A stretch of 23,856 bases of DNA from DAOLOF01 sp964463605 (GCA_964463605.1 CAYXBZ010000010.1:1-23856); one strand, 5' to 3'; positions 7,170 through 14,013 are shown, counted from the stretch's first letter. The notes: generated by a model from the letters alone, not told the origin. Translations and numbers: made by a program.

Positions 7170-7358
7170 TTATGGACTGAGCGTTTCTGCGATCAAAGTA
7201 GCCGCTGATTGCACTTGGTCTTCTTGAATTAGTTTGTATATTTTGTTCAAGATCTCGGCGCTAAACCTGTTATCTTGAAGAACTGCCAAAAGTGACTTAA
7301 TTTCCTGAATGTCTCCCTCTTCTTCTGGAGAAAAAATCATATGTGGTGTTTCTTCCAT
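7170..7358 (-). CDS. Small acidic protein, 62 aa, unknown function
   Basis: No family is recognised. The sequence is acidic, soluble and helical, with EEEGDIQEIKSLLAVL followed by a second helix, AEILNKIYKLIQEDQ. The frame opens further upstream, but a perfect AGGAGG (7370-7365) directs initiation to the ATG at 7358 with 6-nt spacing; an ATG at 7364 touches the AGGAGG and is too close. The stop codon TAG of the preceding gene shares bases with this AGGAGG, so translation is probably coupled. The gene lies 49 bp before ybeY. Confidence 0.7.
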   Translation of the reverse strand: MEETPHMIFSPEEEGDIQEIKSLLAVLQDNRFSAEILNKIYKLIQEDQVQSAATLIAETLSP

Positions 7359-7368
7359 TGTCATCCTC

Positions 7369-8313
7369 CTATGTTTCAACAAGGTTATGAATAACTTCCT
7401 TTAGATCAATAATTCCCAGCGGTACCTCATCATCAGGGTCATCAACAAAGAGTAGAATCACTCTACCTCGGCTTTTTGGACTCCAAATTTTTGCCTCTCG
7501 AATTATTTCAGGGGATCCACCAAACTGCTTTTTGACCCACATGGCTGGACCAGCATCACCAACTACTCCCACCACCGCTATTCCTTCAGCGGGATTAACC
7601 GCAATCATCTTGCGAAATTTATACCAAGGCTTTAGCTCTGGATGACGAGTATTCCAATCGGGAAGATAAAGAGTTTGAACTGCAAAATAATATTTCTCCA
7701 TCATAATTGATTTTTCTGTTAGTTCCCCGTCTTCAGTAAACCAACCAAAAGCACCTCTTTGTGGCGCTATTCCCGCCTCTTGATAGGCGTCATGATCAGA
7801 CAAAGTATCACCAGGATACCTCATTAAGTGCTGTTCGCCGCCCATAATTCCGATCGAGTGATTGAGGCGATTGCCATCAAGCTCTGCCACTACCTCAAAC
7901 CCCAACAAATCTGTCAGCTGCTGCTCTAGATAGAGTTCCTCCTCTTTAGGTAAATGACCCACTTCCATATTCACATAACTCACCATCTTACTCATAATTT
8001 CCTCAAGCTCTTGCTCCGTTATTTGTTTCAGAAGTTTGTTGCGTTGTTTTTCTTCCAATGCAGACAGGTTTTGCTGTACCTGAGCTTCAACCGGAACCGT
8101 GGCAGCCACTTGAGCAGCAAAAGTAACAGCAGTCATAAACTGTTTGGCAAAATCTGCAAGTTCAGTTTGATCTGGGAAAGTTGACAAGAGCCACTCATGA
8201 GCTTCTTTATTCTTCTTGGCCAACTTACTCATCAATTGATCGTACTTGTCGCCCAAATTCAGTGAAGTTTCGGCTGCTTTCTTGAAAGGAGAGCTAAGAG
8301 TTGTGGACAGCAT
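7369..8313 (-). CDS. Envelope-like protein of unknown function, possibly with a double-psi-barrel-like C-terminal domain
   Basis: This is a 314-residue protein of a type I associate with CPR genomes, with no firm family name. The N-terminal 50 residues are charged and helical. A weakly hydrophobic Ala-rich stretch at about 56-76 could be an internal signal or membrane helix. A Lys/Glu-rich helical segment (80-130) follows, then a conserved-looking domain from about 150: NHSIGIMGGEQHLMRYPGDT, GAFGWF, a Trp/Tyr-rich region (PDWNTRHPELKPWYKFRKM), VNPAEGIAVVGVVGDAGPA, GGSPEI and a final LLFVDDPDDEVPLG. The stretch around 238-256 is reminiscent of RlpA/3D double-psi beta barrels, which would suggest a peptidoglycan-related role; this is only a resemblance. 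It lies 12 bp after gltX and overlaps the next gene's ribosome-binding site. Confidence 0.7.
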   Translation of the reverse strand: MLSTTLSSPFKKAAETSLNLGDKYDQLMSKLAKKNKEAHEWLLSTFPDQTELADFAKQFMTAVTFAAQVAATVPVEAQVQQNLSALEEKQRNKLLKQITEQELEEIMSKMVSYVNMEVGHLPKEEELYLEQQLTDLLGFEVVAELDGNRLNHSIGIMGGEQHLMRYPGDTLSDHDAYQEAGIAPQRGAFGWFTEDGELTEKSIMMEKYYFAVQTLYLPDWNTRHPELKPWYKFRKMIAVNPAEGIAVVGVVGDAGPAMWVKKQFGGSPEIIREAKIWSPKSRGRVILLFVDDPDDEVPLGIIDLKEVIHNLVET

Positions 8314-8325
8314 AAATAGTGCTCT

Positions 8326-9855
8326 CTATGATTGTAATATGTAATTAGCTGCTTTTTTCAGTCTATCAAAACTACTCTGCCAACCAAGTGCTTCCATAAT
8401 ATCGTAAAGAGGAGGGGTAAACTTGCGAGCCGTAAGAGCTGAGCGCATCGACATAAAAAGATCTTTATGCTTGAGATTATGCTCATCAGCTACTGTTCTG
8501 ACAACTCCTTCCCACTTTTCAAGAGTTTTGTCACTCAACTTTTCTAACTGATTAACAACTTCTTTAAGAGCCTGAGACATCAACTCTGGAGGTTGTTTCT
8601 GCAACAAATCATCTCGATCGTAGTCAAGATTATTTAAGAAATAAAAATCAATTAATTGATGAAACTCAGTAAGAGTGCGAGCCCTATCTTGGCTCAGTTT
8701 AATTGCATGTTCAAAAAGTTTGGAGTTTATCTTTTTCCAATCAATCATTTCTTGAACTTTAGTCACCAACTCTTCGTCTTCCCCGTGTTCAGCTACCCAC
8801 ATTAACCACTCATTCACAACCTTCATCAGCTGTTCAAAATCAAGTGATCGCAGATACTTGCCATTTAACCACTCTAGTTTTTTAACATCAAAAATTGGAC
8901 CGGTTATATTCATCTCCTCCCACTCAAATTTGTCAATCATCTCCTGCATCGAAAAGATCTCTTGATTCCCACTTGGCTTCCAAACCATAAGTGCCAAAAA
9001 GTTCTTTACAGCTGATGATAAAAATCCATGCTCTCGATACCACCAAAGCGAAGTATTGCCTTTGCGTTTAGACAACTTTGATTTATCTGAATTTCTTAGC
9101 GTAGGAGTATGAATCAATTCGGGTACTTGCCAGTTAAAGTATTGATACAACAGTATGTGTTTGGGAGCACTGGGAAGCCACTCTTCTCCCCGCACAACAT
9201 GAGTTATCTCCATCAAATGATCGTCAACCACAACAGCTAAGTGATAAGTTGGAAAGCCGTCAGACTTAATTAGCACTTGATCATCAACCACATTTGAATC
9301 AAATGTAACATCACCTCGCAACTTGTCATGAACAACAATTTGCTGATTGTCGGGAACCTTCATTCTTATTACCGCCGTCTCACCCTTGGCTATCCGCTTT
9401 CTTGCTTCGGCGAGGCTTAAACTTCTGCAGTGGCGATCATATTTGGGGGGAATTCCGGCTTGTCGCTGCTCATCTCTGATTTTCTGTAATCTTTCTTGAC
9501 TACAAAAGCAGTAATAAGCATCGCCCTGATCAAGTAATTGATTGGCATATTTTTGATACAACTCCAACCTTTCAGATTGTCGGTATGGACCATACTCTCC
9601 ACCTAAATCCGGTCCTTCATCTGGCTGGAAATCAAGCCAAGAAAAAGCTTGATGAAGAACATCTTCAGCTCCAGATATAAATCTTTTTTGATCAGTGTCT
9701 TCAAGACGCATTAAAAATTGTCCATCATAACGTCTAGCATAAACCCAATCAAAAAGAGCCTGAAAAGCTGTTCCTACGTGTGGAAAGCCAGTAGGAGAGG
9801 GTGCTATCCTGGTTCTAACCCGTCCAACTAATGATTGCTTCTTTTGTTTTGCCAT
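8326..9855 (-). CDS. gltX: Glutamyl-tRNA synthetase
   Basis: This 509-residue class I synthetase attaches Glu to tRNA(Glu). Without a GlnRS, as is usual in CPR, it probably also makes Glu-tRNA(Gln) for GatCAB; that is inference. The Rossmann fold starts with RTRIAPSPTG, and the HIGH motif appears as PHVG at 25-28. The KMSKS motif is KLSKR at 260-264. LEDTD at 51-55, SDGFPTYHLA at 198-207 and HVVRGEEWLPS are typical. A CFC at 116-118 and HC at 142-143 sit where some GluRS bind zinc, but the E. coli pattern is not exact. The C-terminal helical anticodon-binding half is complete. The gene is 3 bp after the membrane-anchored upstream gene, so almost certainly cotranscribed with it. Confidence 0.95.
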   Translation of the reverse strand: MAKQKKQSLVGRVRTRIAPSPTGFPHVGTAFQALFDWVYARRYDGQFLMRLEDTDQKRFISGAEDVLHQAFSWLDFQPDEGPDLGGEYGPYRQSERLELYQKYANQLLDQGDAYYCFCSQERLQKIRDEQRQAGIPPKYDRHCRSLSLAEARKRIAKGETAVIRMKVPDNQQIVVHDKLRGDVTFDSNVVDDQVLIKSDGFPTYHLAVVVDDHLMEITHVVRGEEWLPSAPKHILLYQYFNWQVPELIHTPTLRNSDKSKLSKRKGNTSLWWYREHGFLSSAVKNFLALMVWKPSGNQEIFSMQEMIDKFEWEEMNITGPIFDVKKLEWLNGKYLRSLDFEQLMKVVNEWLMWVAEHGEDEELVTKVQEMIDWKKINSKLFEHAIKLSQDRARTLTEFHQLIDFYFLNNLDYDRDDLLQKQPPELMSQALKEVVNQLEKLSDKTLEKWEGVVRTVADEHNLKHKDLFMSMRSALTARKFTPPLYDIMEALGWQSSFDRLKKAANYILQS

Positions 9856-9858
9856 ACT

Positions 9859-10947
9859 TTATTGCTCTACTACATAACTTGAATCTATCGCAGAAACATA
9901 AGCCAAAAAATTGTCATCACCTGCAAAAACATAAATTGGCTGCAAGTAAGGTTGATCTTCAAAACTATCGAAATAACCCAGCTCAACTTCTCTGATAACT
10001 GCCTCTTGCAGACCTTCTCCCGAAGCTATGTAGCCTCCTCTATTTTTCAGCTCATTCCAAGCTTGTTCCACCGGTTTTAGTGGATAAGTGTGAAAATCAT
10101 CATAAACTATTTTTTGATGATGATAATGCATTTGTAGAATGCTGTCATCTCCTTGTAATTTTCCGGTGATAACTGCACTCACAATTCCAGAGTTACTTTC
10201 AGGAGTAAACATCTTCAGTTCACCATCAACTGGTACTCGATTAAGATCAACTTGAACAAAATCAGAATCAGATAATGAAACAGCTGGAAACAGCTCTCCT
10301 GCCAAAACTCGAACGTATGAAATTTCTCCTGAAGCAGTTGCAATATCTCCAGGCAGAGAATCATTTTTTCTTAAATAGGATTTTACGGCTTGAACCGCAT
10401 CATGTTTTTCTGGGAGAGACTGAGAGGTAATCAACTCTGGACGAGTGTTGTAATCCGAGCGTAAGGTAAAGTTATAATTAATCAAATTTACCTCAAAAAT
10501 ATACTCAATTGGTTGATACTTAATCCAGCGATAGTTGTTAGGATCAAGAATTTCCGGTTGAGACGTGAAGCCATATCTTGCAGCCAAACTTCTCGCTCTA
10601 CTATCAGCAAGCAAGCTTGGAGATGGCACCTCCATTGTAAAAACTTTTGCTCTATCTTCAAATTGAGGCAATCGATTTCTCGCCGTTTCCAAAACGAATT
10701 TTTCTGGCCAAACTTCTTCTCCTTTTTCAGGAAATACTAATGAGGGTAATCTGCCAAAACCAACAGTCGGGGGAGGAGGGGGGGGCGGATTCATCGCCCG
10801 ATAATAATTAACCGCAGCAATAAATAGCATCCTTAACACTAAGTAAGTCACCACCCCCACACCCAGTGCAAGAATCGCTTTTCTTCCAAAATCAGTAGCA
10901 TCAGATAAAGTGAAGCTCGTTGATTGCTGATTTCGATTTACAGACAT
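9859..10947 (-). CDS. Membrane-anchored extracytoplasmic protein with YycI-like C-terminal region
   Basis: The 362-residue protein has a short cytoplasmic N-terminus, one transmembrane helix at about 24-46, a run of seven prolines (54-60), and a roughly 300-residue extracytoplasmic part. The C-terminal segment, with AWNELKNRGGYI near 296, then VELGYFDS near 321 and YLQPIYVFAGDDNFLAYV, resembles the YycI/PepSY-like folds of Gram-positive envelope regulators. This is a resemblance by eye, not a secure call. The seven prolines are coded partly by an eight-C run (10778-10785). The frame could open at a TTG (10959), but the ATG at 10947 is chosen. It lies between a wall carboxypeptidase gene and gltX. 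Its role could be envelope sensing or secretion-linked, but none is proven. Confidence 0.7.
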   Translation of the reverse strand: MSVNRNQQSTSFTLSDATDFGRKAILALGVGVVTYLVLRMLFIAAVNYYRAMNPPPPPPPTVGFGRLPSLVFPEKGEEVWPEKFVLETARNRLPQFEDRAKVFTMEVPSPSLLADSRARSLAARYGFTSQPEILDPNNYRWIKYQPIEYIFEVNLINYNFTLRSDYNTRPELITSQSLPEKHDAVQAVKSYLRKNDSLPGDIATASGEISYVRVLAGELFPAVSLSDSDFVQVDLNRVPVDGELKMFTPESNSGIVSAVITGKLQGDDSILQMHYHHQKIVYDDFHTYPLKPVEQAWNELKNRGGYIASGEGLQEAVIREVELGYFDSFEDQPYLQPIYVFAGDDNFLAYVSAIDSSYVVEQ

Positions 10948-11000
10948 AGTGATATTCAATTTACAATTAGTAAGTTCTAGTGTTGATTACAAAAACACGT

Positions 11001-11023
11001 CTCTATTGTAACAGTAAATAGAG
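11001..11023 (-). terminator. Possible terminator/attenuator after the carboxypeptidase gene
   Basis: A 7-bp inverted repeat (11001-11007 with 11017-11023, 9-nt loop) is followed on the minus strand, 4 nt later, by GTTTTTG. It sits in the 112-bp gap after the D,D-carboxypeptidase gene, the largest gap in this minus-strand set. The stem is A/T-rich, so any termination would be partial. Confidence 0.4.
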
Positions 11024-11059
11024 TCTCTACTAAGATTTGATCTTATTTCCCAAAACAGA

Positions 11060-12028
11060 CTAGCGCCAACTTACCGACGATCCTACCCAATCAATTAGCG
11101 CACGAGTATCTTGATACCTATCAGTTGAACCCATCACCACAATTAATATTGGATTGTCACCCTCTTCCCAAACTGTAATTAACACTTGCTGTGCCAATAA
11201 AGTTGTTCCCGTTTTTAATCCCCTTACTTGCTGATAATCATTTAATAGTTGATTGGTATTATTTAGATGATACTCAATTCCTAACTTTTGATCTCGAATA
11301 TTCATCTGTTGATAAGTTGGTAAAACAGATAATAACGAATCTTTCAACACCTCTCGAGCCAATAAAGACAGATCCCAACTTGATGAAAGCTGGCGATAAT
11401 CATCAATTCCTGTAGGATTAGCAAAACTGGTTTGCAAAAGCGATAAATCTTTTGCTTTTGAGTTCATTTGATCAATAAAGGCCTGATAACCATCAGGGTG
11501 ATGATAAGCCAGAATCAGAGCAGCATCATTGCCAGAATTGATCAAAATCGAGGCCAAAAGATCAGAAACGGTAACGTTTCCTCCCCAAACAAAACCCACC
11601 TTGTTGCCAGCCGCATTTAAACCAGGATTTACCTGAAGTTGATCTTCAAGTTGATACAACTCCTTTGCCACTAAGGCTGTCATCAATTTCACAGTTGATG
11701 CAGGATACAAAGGCATGTCTTTATTCCTTGACTTGAGAATGGCAGCCGAGTTTATGTCAACCACAACGTATGATTTAGCTGAAACCGCTTGAAAAGAATC
11801 ATCATTAATTTGAGGCAAGTCTTCTTGAATGTTATCAACATCATTCGCTAAGATTATTGGTTGAGGCGAAGTGTGAGCCAGTCTTAAAAAAGTTTCACGT
11901 GTTTGGGCTTCGTGATTGAAAGTAGAAAACAGCGATCCCTGAATGGCTAGAAAAACCGCGCAGAAAAAAAGGGAGAAAAACTGATCAACTCTAAGATGAT
12001 GCTTATACACAACTATGACAGCTAACAA
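11060..12028 (-). CDS. D-alanyl-D-alanine carboxypeptidase (peptidase S11, PBP5-like)
   Basis: This serine peptidase trims the terminal D-Ala of peptidoglycan stem peptides outside the membrane. All three penicillin-binding motifs are present: SxxK as S111-T-V-K114 in YPASTVKLMTA, SxN as S165-G-N167, and K272-T-G274 in VRGLKTGTT. An N-terminal hydrophobic helix (about 17-36) is a signal peptide or anchor, followed by a 45-residue linker. The usual second beta-rich domain of PBP5 is absent, leaving a single catalytic domain of 322 residues in all. The frame begins at TTG (12028); a GTG six codons in is also possible, and no ribosome-binding site helps to choose. It appears to head the long minus-strand set that leads to gltX and dnaX. 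Confidence 0.9.
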   Translation of the reverse strand: MLAVIVVYKHHLRVDQFFSLFFCAVFLAIQGSLFSTFNHEAQTRETFLRLAHTSPQPIILANDVDNIQEDLPQINDDSFQAVSAKSYVVVDINSAAILKSRNKDMPLYPASTVKLMTALVAKELYQLEDQLQVNPGLNAAGNKVGFVWGGNVTVSDLLASILINSGNDAALILAYHHPDGYQAFIDQMNSKAKDLSLLQTSFANPTGIDDYRQLSSSWDLSLLAREVLKDSLLSVLPTYQQMNIRDQKLGIEYHLNNTNQLLNDYQQVRGLKTGTTLLAQQVLITVWEEGDNPILIVVMGSTDRYQDTRALIDWVGSSVSWR

Positions 12029-12310
12029 TTAATTCGCAAATTAGTAATGGTATTAGATATGAGCTCATTTCTGAGGGGTTTCACCCCTCAGCGTTTTGTC
12101 TTGCTTTGCAAGATCAAAGCCTGCACCCCTGTGACTTTAATTTGAATATTATTTGAGTCACATTAGGGGGAATCCCCCTAAGACCCCCATTCTGATTATA
12201 CCCCGCAGCAAGCTACGGGGTATAATCAGAATTAATATCGATTTTGTTTAATGAACTCAAGTAGAAGCAAGTTCCTGAGATCAAGAGATCTTGGCAGAAC
12301 AATTTTGATT
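12029..12310. other. Non-coding spacer rich in palindromes
   Basis: There is no plausible gene in these 282 bp between the end of aspS and the start of the carboxypeptidase gene. The centre is occupied by the palindrome cluster listed separately. The right flank (12232-12310) and left flank (12029-12070) are A/T-rich and show nothing recognisable. No hairpin here is followed by a U-tract on the minus strand, so a standard terminator for aspS was not found. Confidence 0.7.
12071..12231. repeat. Cluster of nested inverted repeats (REP/PATE-like element candidate)
   Basis: Several perfect palindromes are packed in 161 bp: CTGAGGGGT/ACCCCTCAG (12071-12091, 3-nt loop); GCTTTG/CAAAGC (12103-12120), overlapping CTTGC/GCAAG; GTGACT/AGTCAC (12131-12161, 19-nt loop); TTAGGGGG/CCCCCTAA (12163-12181, 3-nt loop); and a 16-bp perfect stem, 12190-12205 with 12216-12231, whose 10-nt loop holds AGC-AA-GCT. 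The G/C-rich stems contrast with the A/T-rich surroundings. The arrangement recalls REP/BIME or palindrome-associated elements mobilised by Y1 (IS200/IS605-like) transposases. No transposase gene is present. Confidence 0.75.
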
Positions 12311-13714
12311 TCAGCCTGAAGTTGCCAGCTTAAGTCCTAACTCTTTTAGTTGTGAAAGACTCACTTCATTGGGAGCATTCATCACAGCCGTTCTGCCGGT
12401 TGAAGTCATAGGAAATGCAACCACTTCTTTGAGCGATGTTTCTCCTGCCAACAACATAGCCAATCGATCTACACCAAGAGCAATTCCCCCATGTGGAGGG
12501 GTACCTAATTTAAATGCTTCGAGCATATGCCCCACATTCTCTTCTATTTGTTCATCACTATAACCCATGATCTGAAAGGTTGACCTGAGTACTTCTGGCT
12601 GATGAGCGCGAATACTGCCTCCACCAACTTCATATCCATTACAAACCAAGTCATACTGAACCGCTTTGATTTGATCGATGTTTTTGTGCTGCAAATGGTT
12701 CTCTAGATATTTCTGTTGAGGAGCACTAAAAGGATTATGGGTAAAAGTCCAACCACTCTTGCTATCTTGAGTCTCGGCAGCATCACTTTTGTCTACTTTT
12801 TTAAAGAAAGGGAAATCTACCACCCAAGCAAAAGCTAGCACTCCTCGATCTTTCTCCTCCTGTGATCTGAGATCAAACTTATCTTCACCGTATTGATCGA
12901 TTGCTTCTTGATAGGGAATAACTGGAAATTGCTCATTCTGCAGTGCACCTCCTACTTTTGTTACCGCAGATTTGACAGTTTCTTCCACTAAATTCATGAC
13001 TTGTTCTTGATTCACAAAACTCATTTCCAGATCAAGTTGAGTAAACTCAAAACCTCGATCAGCTCTTAAATCCTCATCACGAATACATCGAGCAAACTGA
13101 AAATATCGCTCAAAACCAGCTGTCATTAAGAGTTGTTTGTACTGTTGAGGACTTTGGGGAAGAGCATAAAATTTACCAGGTTGAAATCTTGATGGAACTA
13201 AAAAATCACGAGCCCCTTCTTTGGTAGACTTAGTTAATAAGGGAGTTTCAATTTCAACAAATTCCTTGTTAACTAAACTTTGGCGGAGCGCTGCTGACAA
13301 ATCAGATCGAAGTCTAAGATTGCGTTGTAAGCGAGCTCTTCTTAAATCCAAGTATCGATATTTTAGTCGCGGGACTTCGTTAATATCTAAACCATCATCC
13401 TCCAAAGTAATTGGAAGTTCCTGACAATCACCTAGCAACTCATACTCCAGCGCTTCTAGTTCAATCGAACCTGTTAGTAGATCTTTATTGACATAATTCT
13501 CAGATCTCTTTTTGACAACACCGATAATCTGAACAACTGATTCTATCCGAAGCTCCGACAACATATTAACTCCCACAACCTGAATTTTCCCTGTTTTGTC
13601 ACGCACATCAAGAAACGTAATTTTGCCATGATCTCGCTTACTGTCTACCCAACCTTGAAGCTTTACTTTTTGACCGATTAAATTTGGGGTTTGATGAGTT
13701 AAAGTTCGTTGCAT
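12311..13714 (-). CDS. aspS: Aspartyl-tRNA synthetase, bacterial type without GAD domain
   Basis: This 467-residue class II synthetase charges tRNA with Asp. The N-terminal OB-fold anticodon domain (about 15-100) includes GWVDSKRDHG, and the catalytic core carries bacterial-type signatures: YRYLDLRR at 119-126, QSPQQYKQLL near 187, motif 2 around FARCIRDEDLRADRG, and motif 3 GIALGVDRL at 410-418. Bacterial AspRS usually has about 590 residues because a GAD domain of roughly 120 residues is inserted between motifs 2 and 3. Here residues 276-300 go directly from YGEDKFDLR to LAFAWVVDFPFF with only about eight residues between, so GAD is missing. His at 29 (RDHG) is the state found in non-discriminating AspRS, suggesting Asp-tRNA(Asn) is also made; inference. 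No ribosome-binding site is visible, and the promoter abuts the ATG. Confidence 0.95.
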   Translation of the reverse strand: MQRTLTHQTPNLIGQKVKLQGWVDSKRDHGKITFLDVRDKTGKIQVVGVNMLSELRIESVVQIIGVVKKRSENYVNKDLLTGSIELEALEYELLGDCQELPITLEDDGLDINEVPRLKYRYLDLRRARLQRNLRLRSDLSAALRQSLVNKEFVEIETPLLTKSTKEGARDFLVPSRFQPGKFYALPQSPQQYKQLLMTAGFERYFQFARCIRDEDLRADRGFEFTQLDLEMSFVNQEQVMNLVEETVKSAVTKVGGALQNEQFPVIPYQEAIDQYGEDKFDLRSQEEKDRGVLAFAWVVDFPFFKKVDKSDAAETQDSKSGWTFTHNPFSAPQQKYLENHLQHKNIDQIKAVQYDLVCNGYEVGGGSIRAHQPEVLRSTFQIMGYSDEQIEENVGHMLEAFKLGTPPHGGIALGVDRLAMLLAGETSLKEVVAFPMTSTGRTAVMNAPNEVSLSQLKELGLKLATSG

Positions 13715-13723
13715 ATGAAGGCT

Positions 13724-13752
13724 ATTATAGTTATTAGACAGTTTTAAGTCGA
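13724..13752 (-). promoter_or_regulatory. aspS: aspS promoter, probably leaderless or near-leaderless
   Basis: On the minus strand a perfect TATAAT (13729-13724) has TCGACT (13752-13747) 17 nt upstream as a possible -35 box. Only 9 nt separate the -10 box from the aspS ATG at 13714, so transcription should begin within about 0-3 nt of the start codon. There is no room for a Shine-Dalgarno sequence. Confidence 0.6.
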
Positions 13753-13954
13753 GCGGATAAGTTGGTGTACAAATTGACCTATTAAACTTGATTGTTAATG
13801 CTGCCCTTGCATTTCCTCAATAAATTTGATTTAATACCTGACTGTATGTGTAACCACTACCTACCAACTAGCCAGTTTAAGAGATTCCTTATTATTTGGA
13901 ACACAAAAAAGGCGGTGGTGTAGGTTAAAAAGAAAAAAACAACATTAACATCAC

Positions 13955-13982
13955 ACCCCGCAAAAAAAAGGCGGGGTTTTTA
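13955..13982 (+). terminator. Plus-strand intrinsic terminator upstream of the 14014 gene
   Basis: ACCCCGC (13955-13961) pairs with GCGGGGT (13971-13977) across an A-rich 9-nt loop and runs into TTTTT, a clear factor-independent terminator for plus-strand transcription. No plus-strand gene lies upstream until beyond aspS. It must therefore end either a short non-coding transcript or a leader of the 14014 gene. Upstream GTGGTGT (13915-13921) can pair with ACATCAC (13948-13954), directly abutting the terminator stem. Confidence 0.75.
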
Positions 13983-14013
13983 TTAAAATTAGAATATTAT
14001 TGTTAGGAAAAAT

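Larger units (their letters stand above)
13715..14013. other. Non-coding spacer between aspS and the 14014 gene
   Basis: This stretch of about 300 bp has no plausible gene on either strand. It contains the aspS promoter at its left end and, at its right end, a repeated AAAAAAGGCGG word (13905-13915 and 13964-13974) together with a plus-strand terminator hairpin. The middle (13755-13900) shows nothing recognisable; no tRNA cloverleaf was found. Confidence 0.6.

Noticed and set aside
12071..12231. CRISPR-like or rho-independent terminator interpretation of the palindromes
   Set aside because: The repeats differ from each other in sequence and spacing, so no array; no stem is followed by a U-tract on either strand.
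13755..13955. Possible tRNA or known riboswitch in the aspS-14014 spacer
   Set aside because: No cloverleaf arms, T-loop or CCA end, and no recognisable riboswitch consensus could be found.
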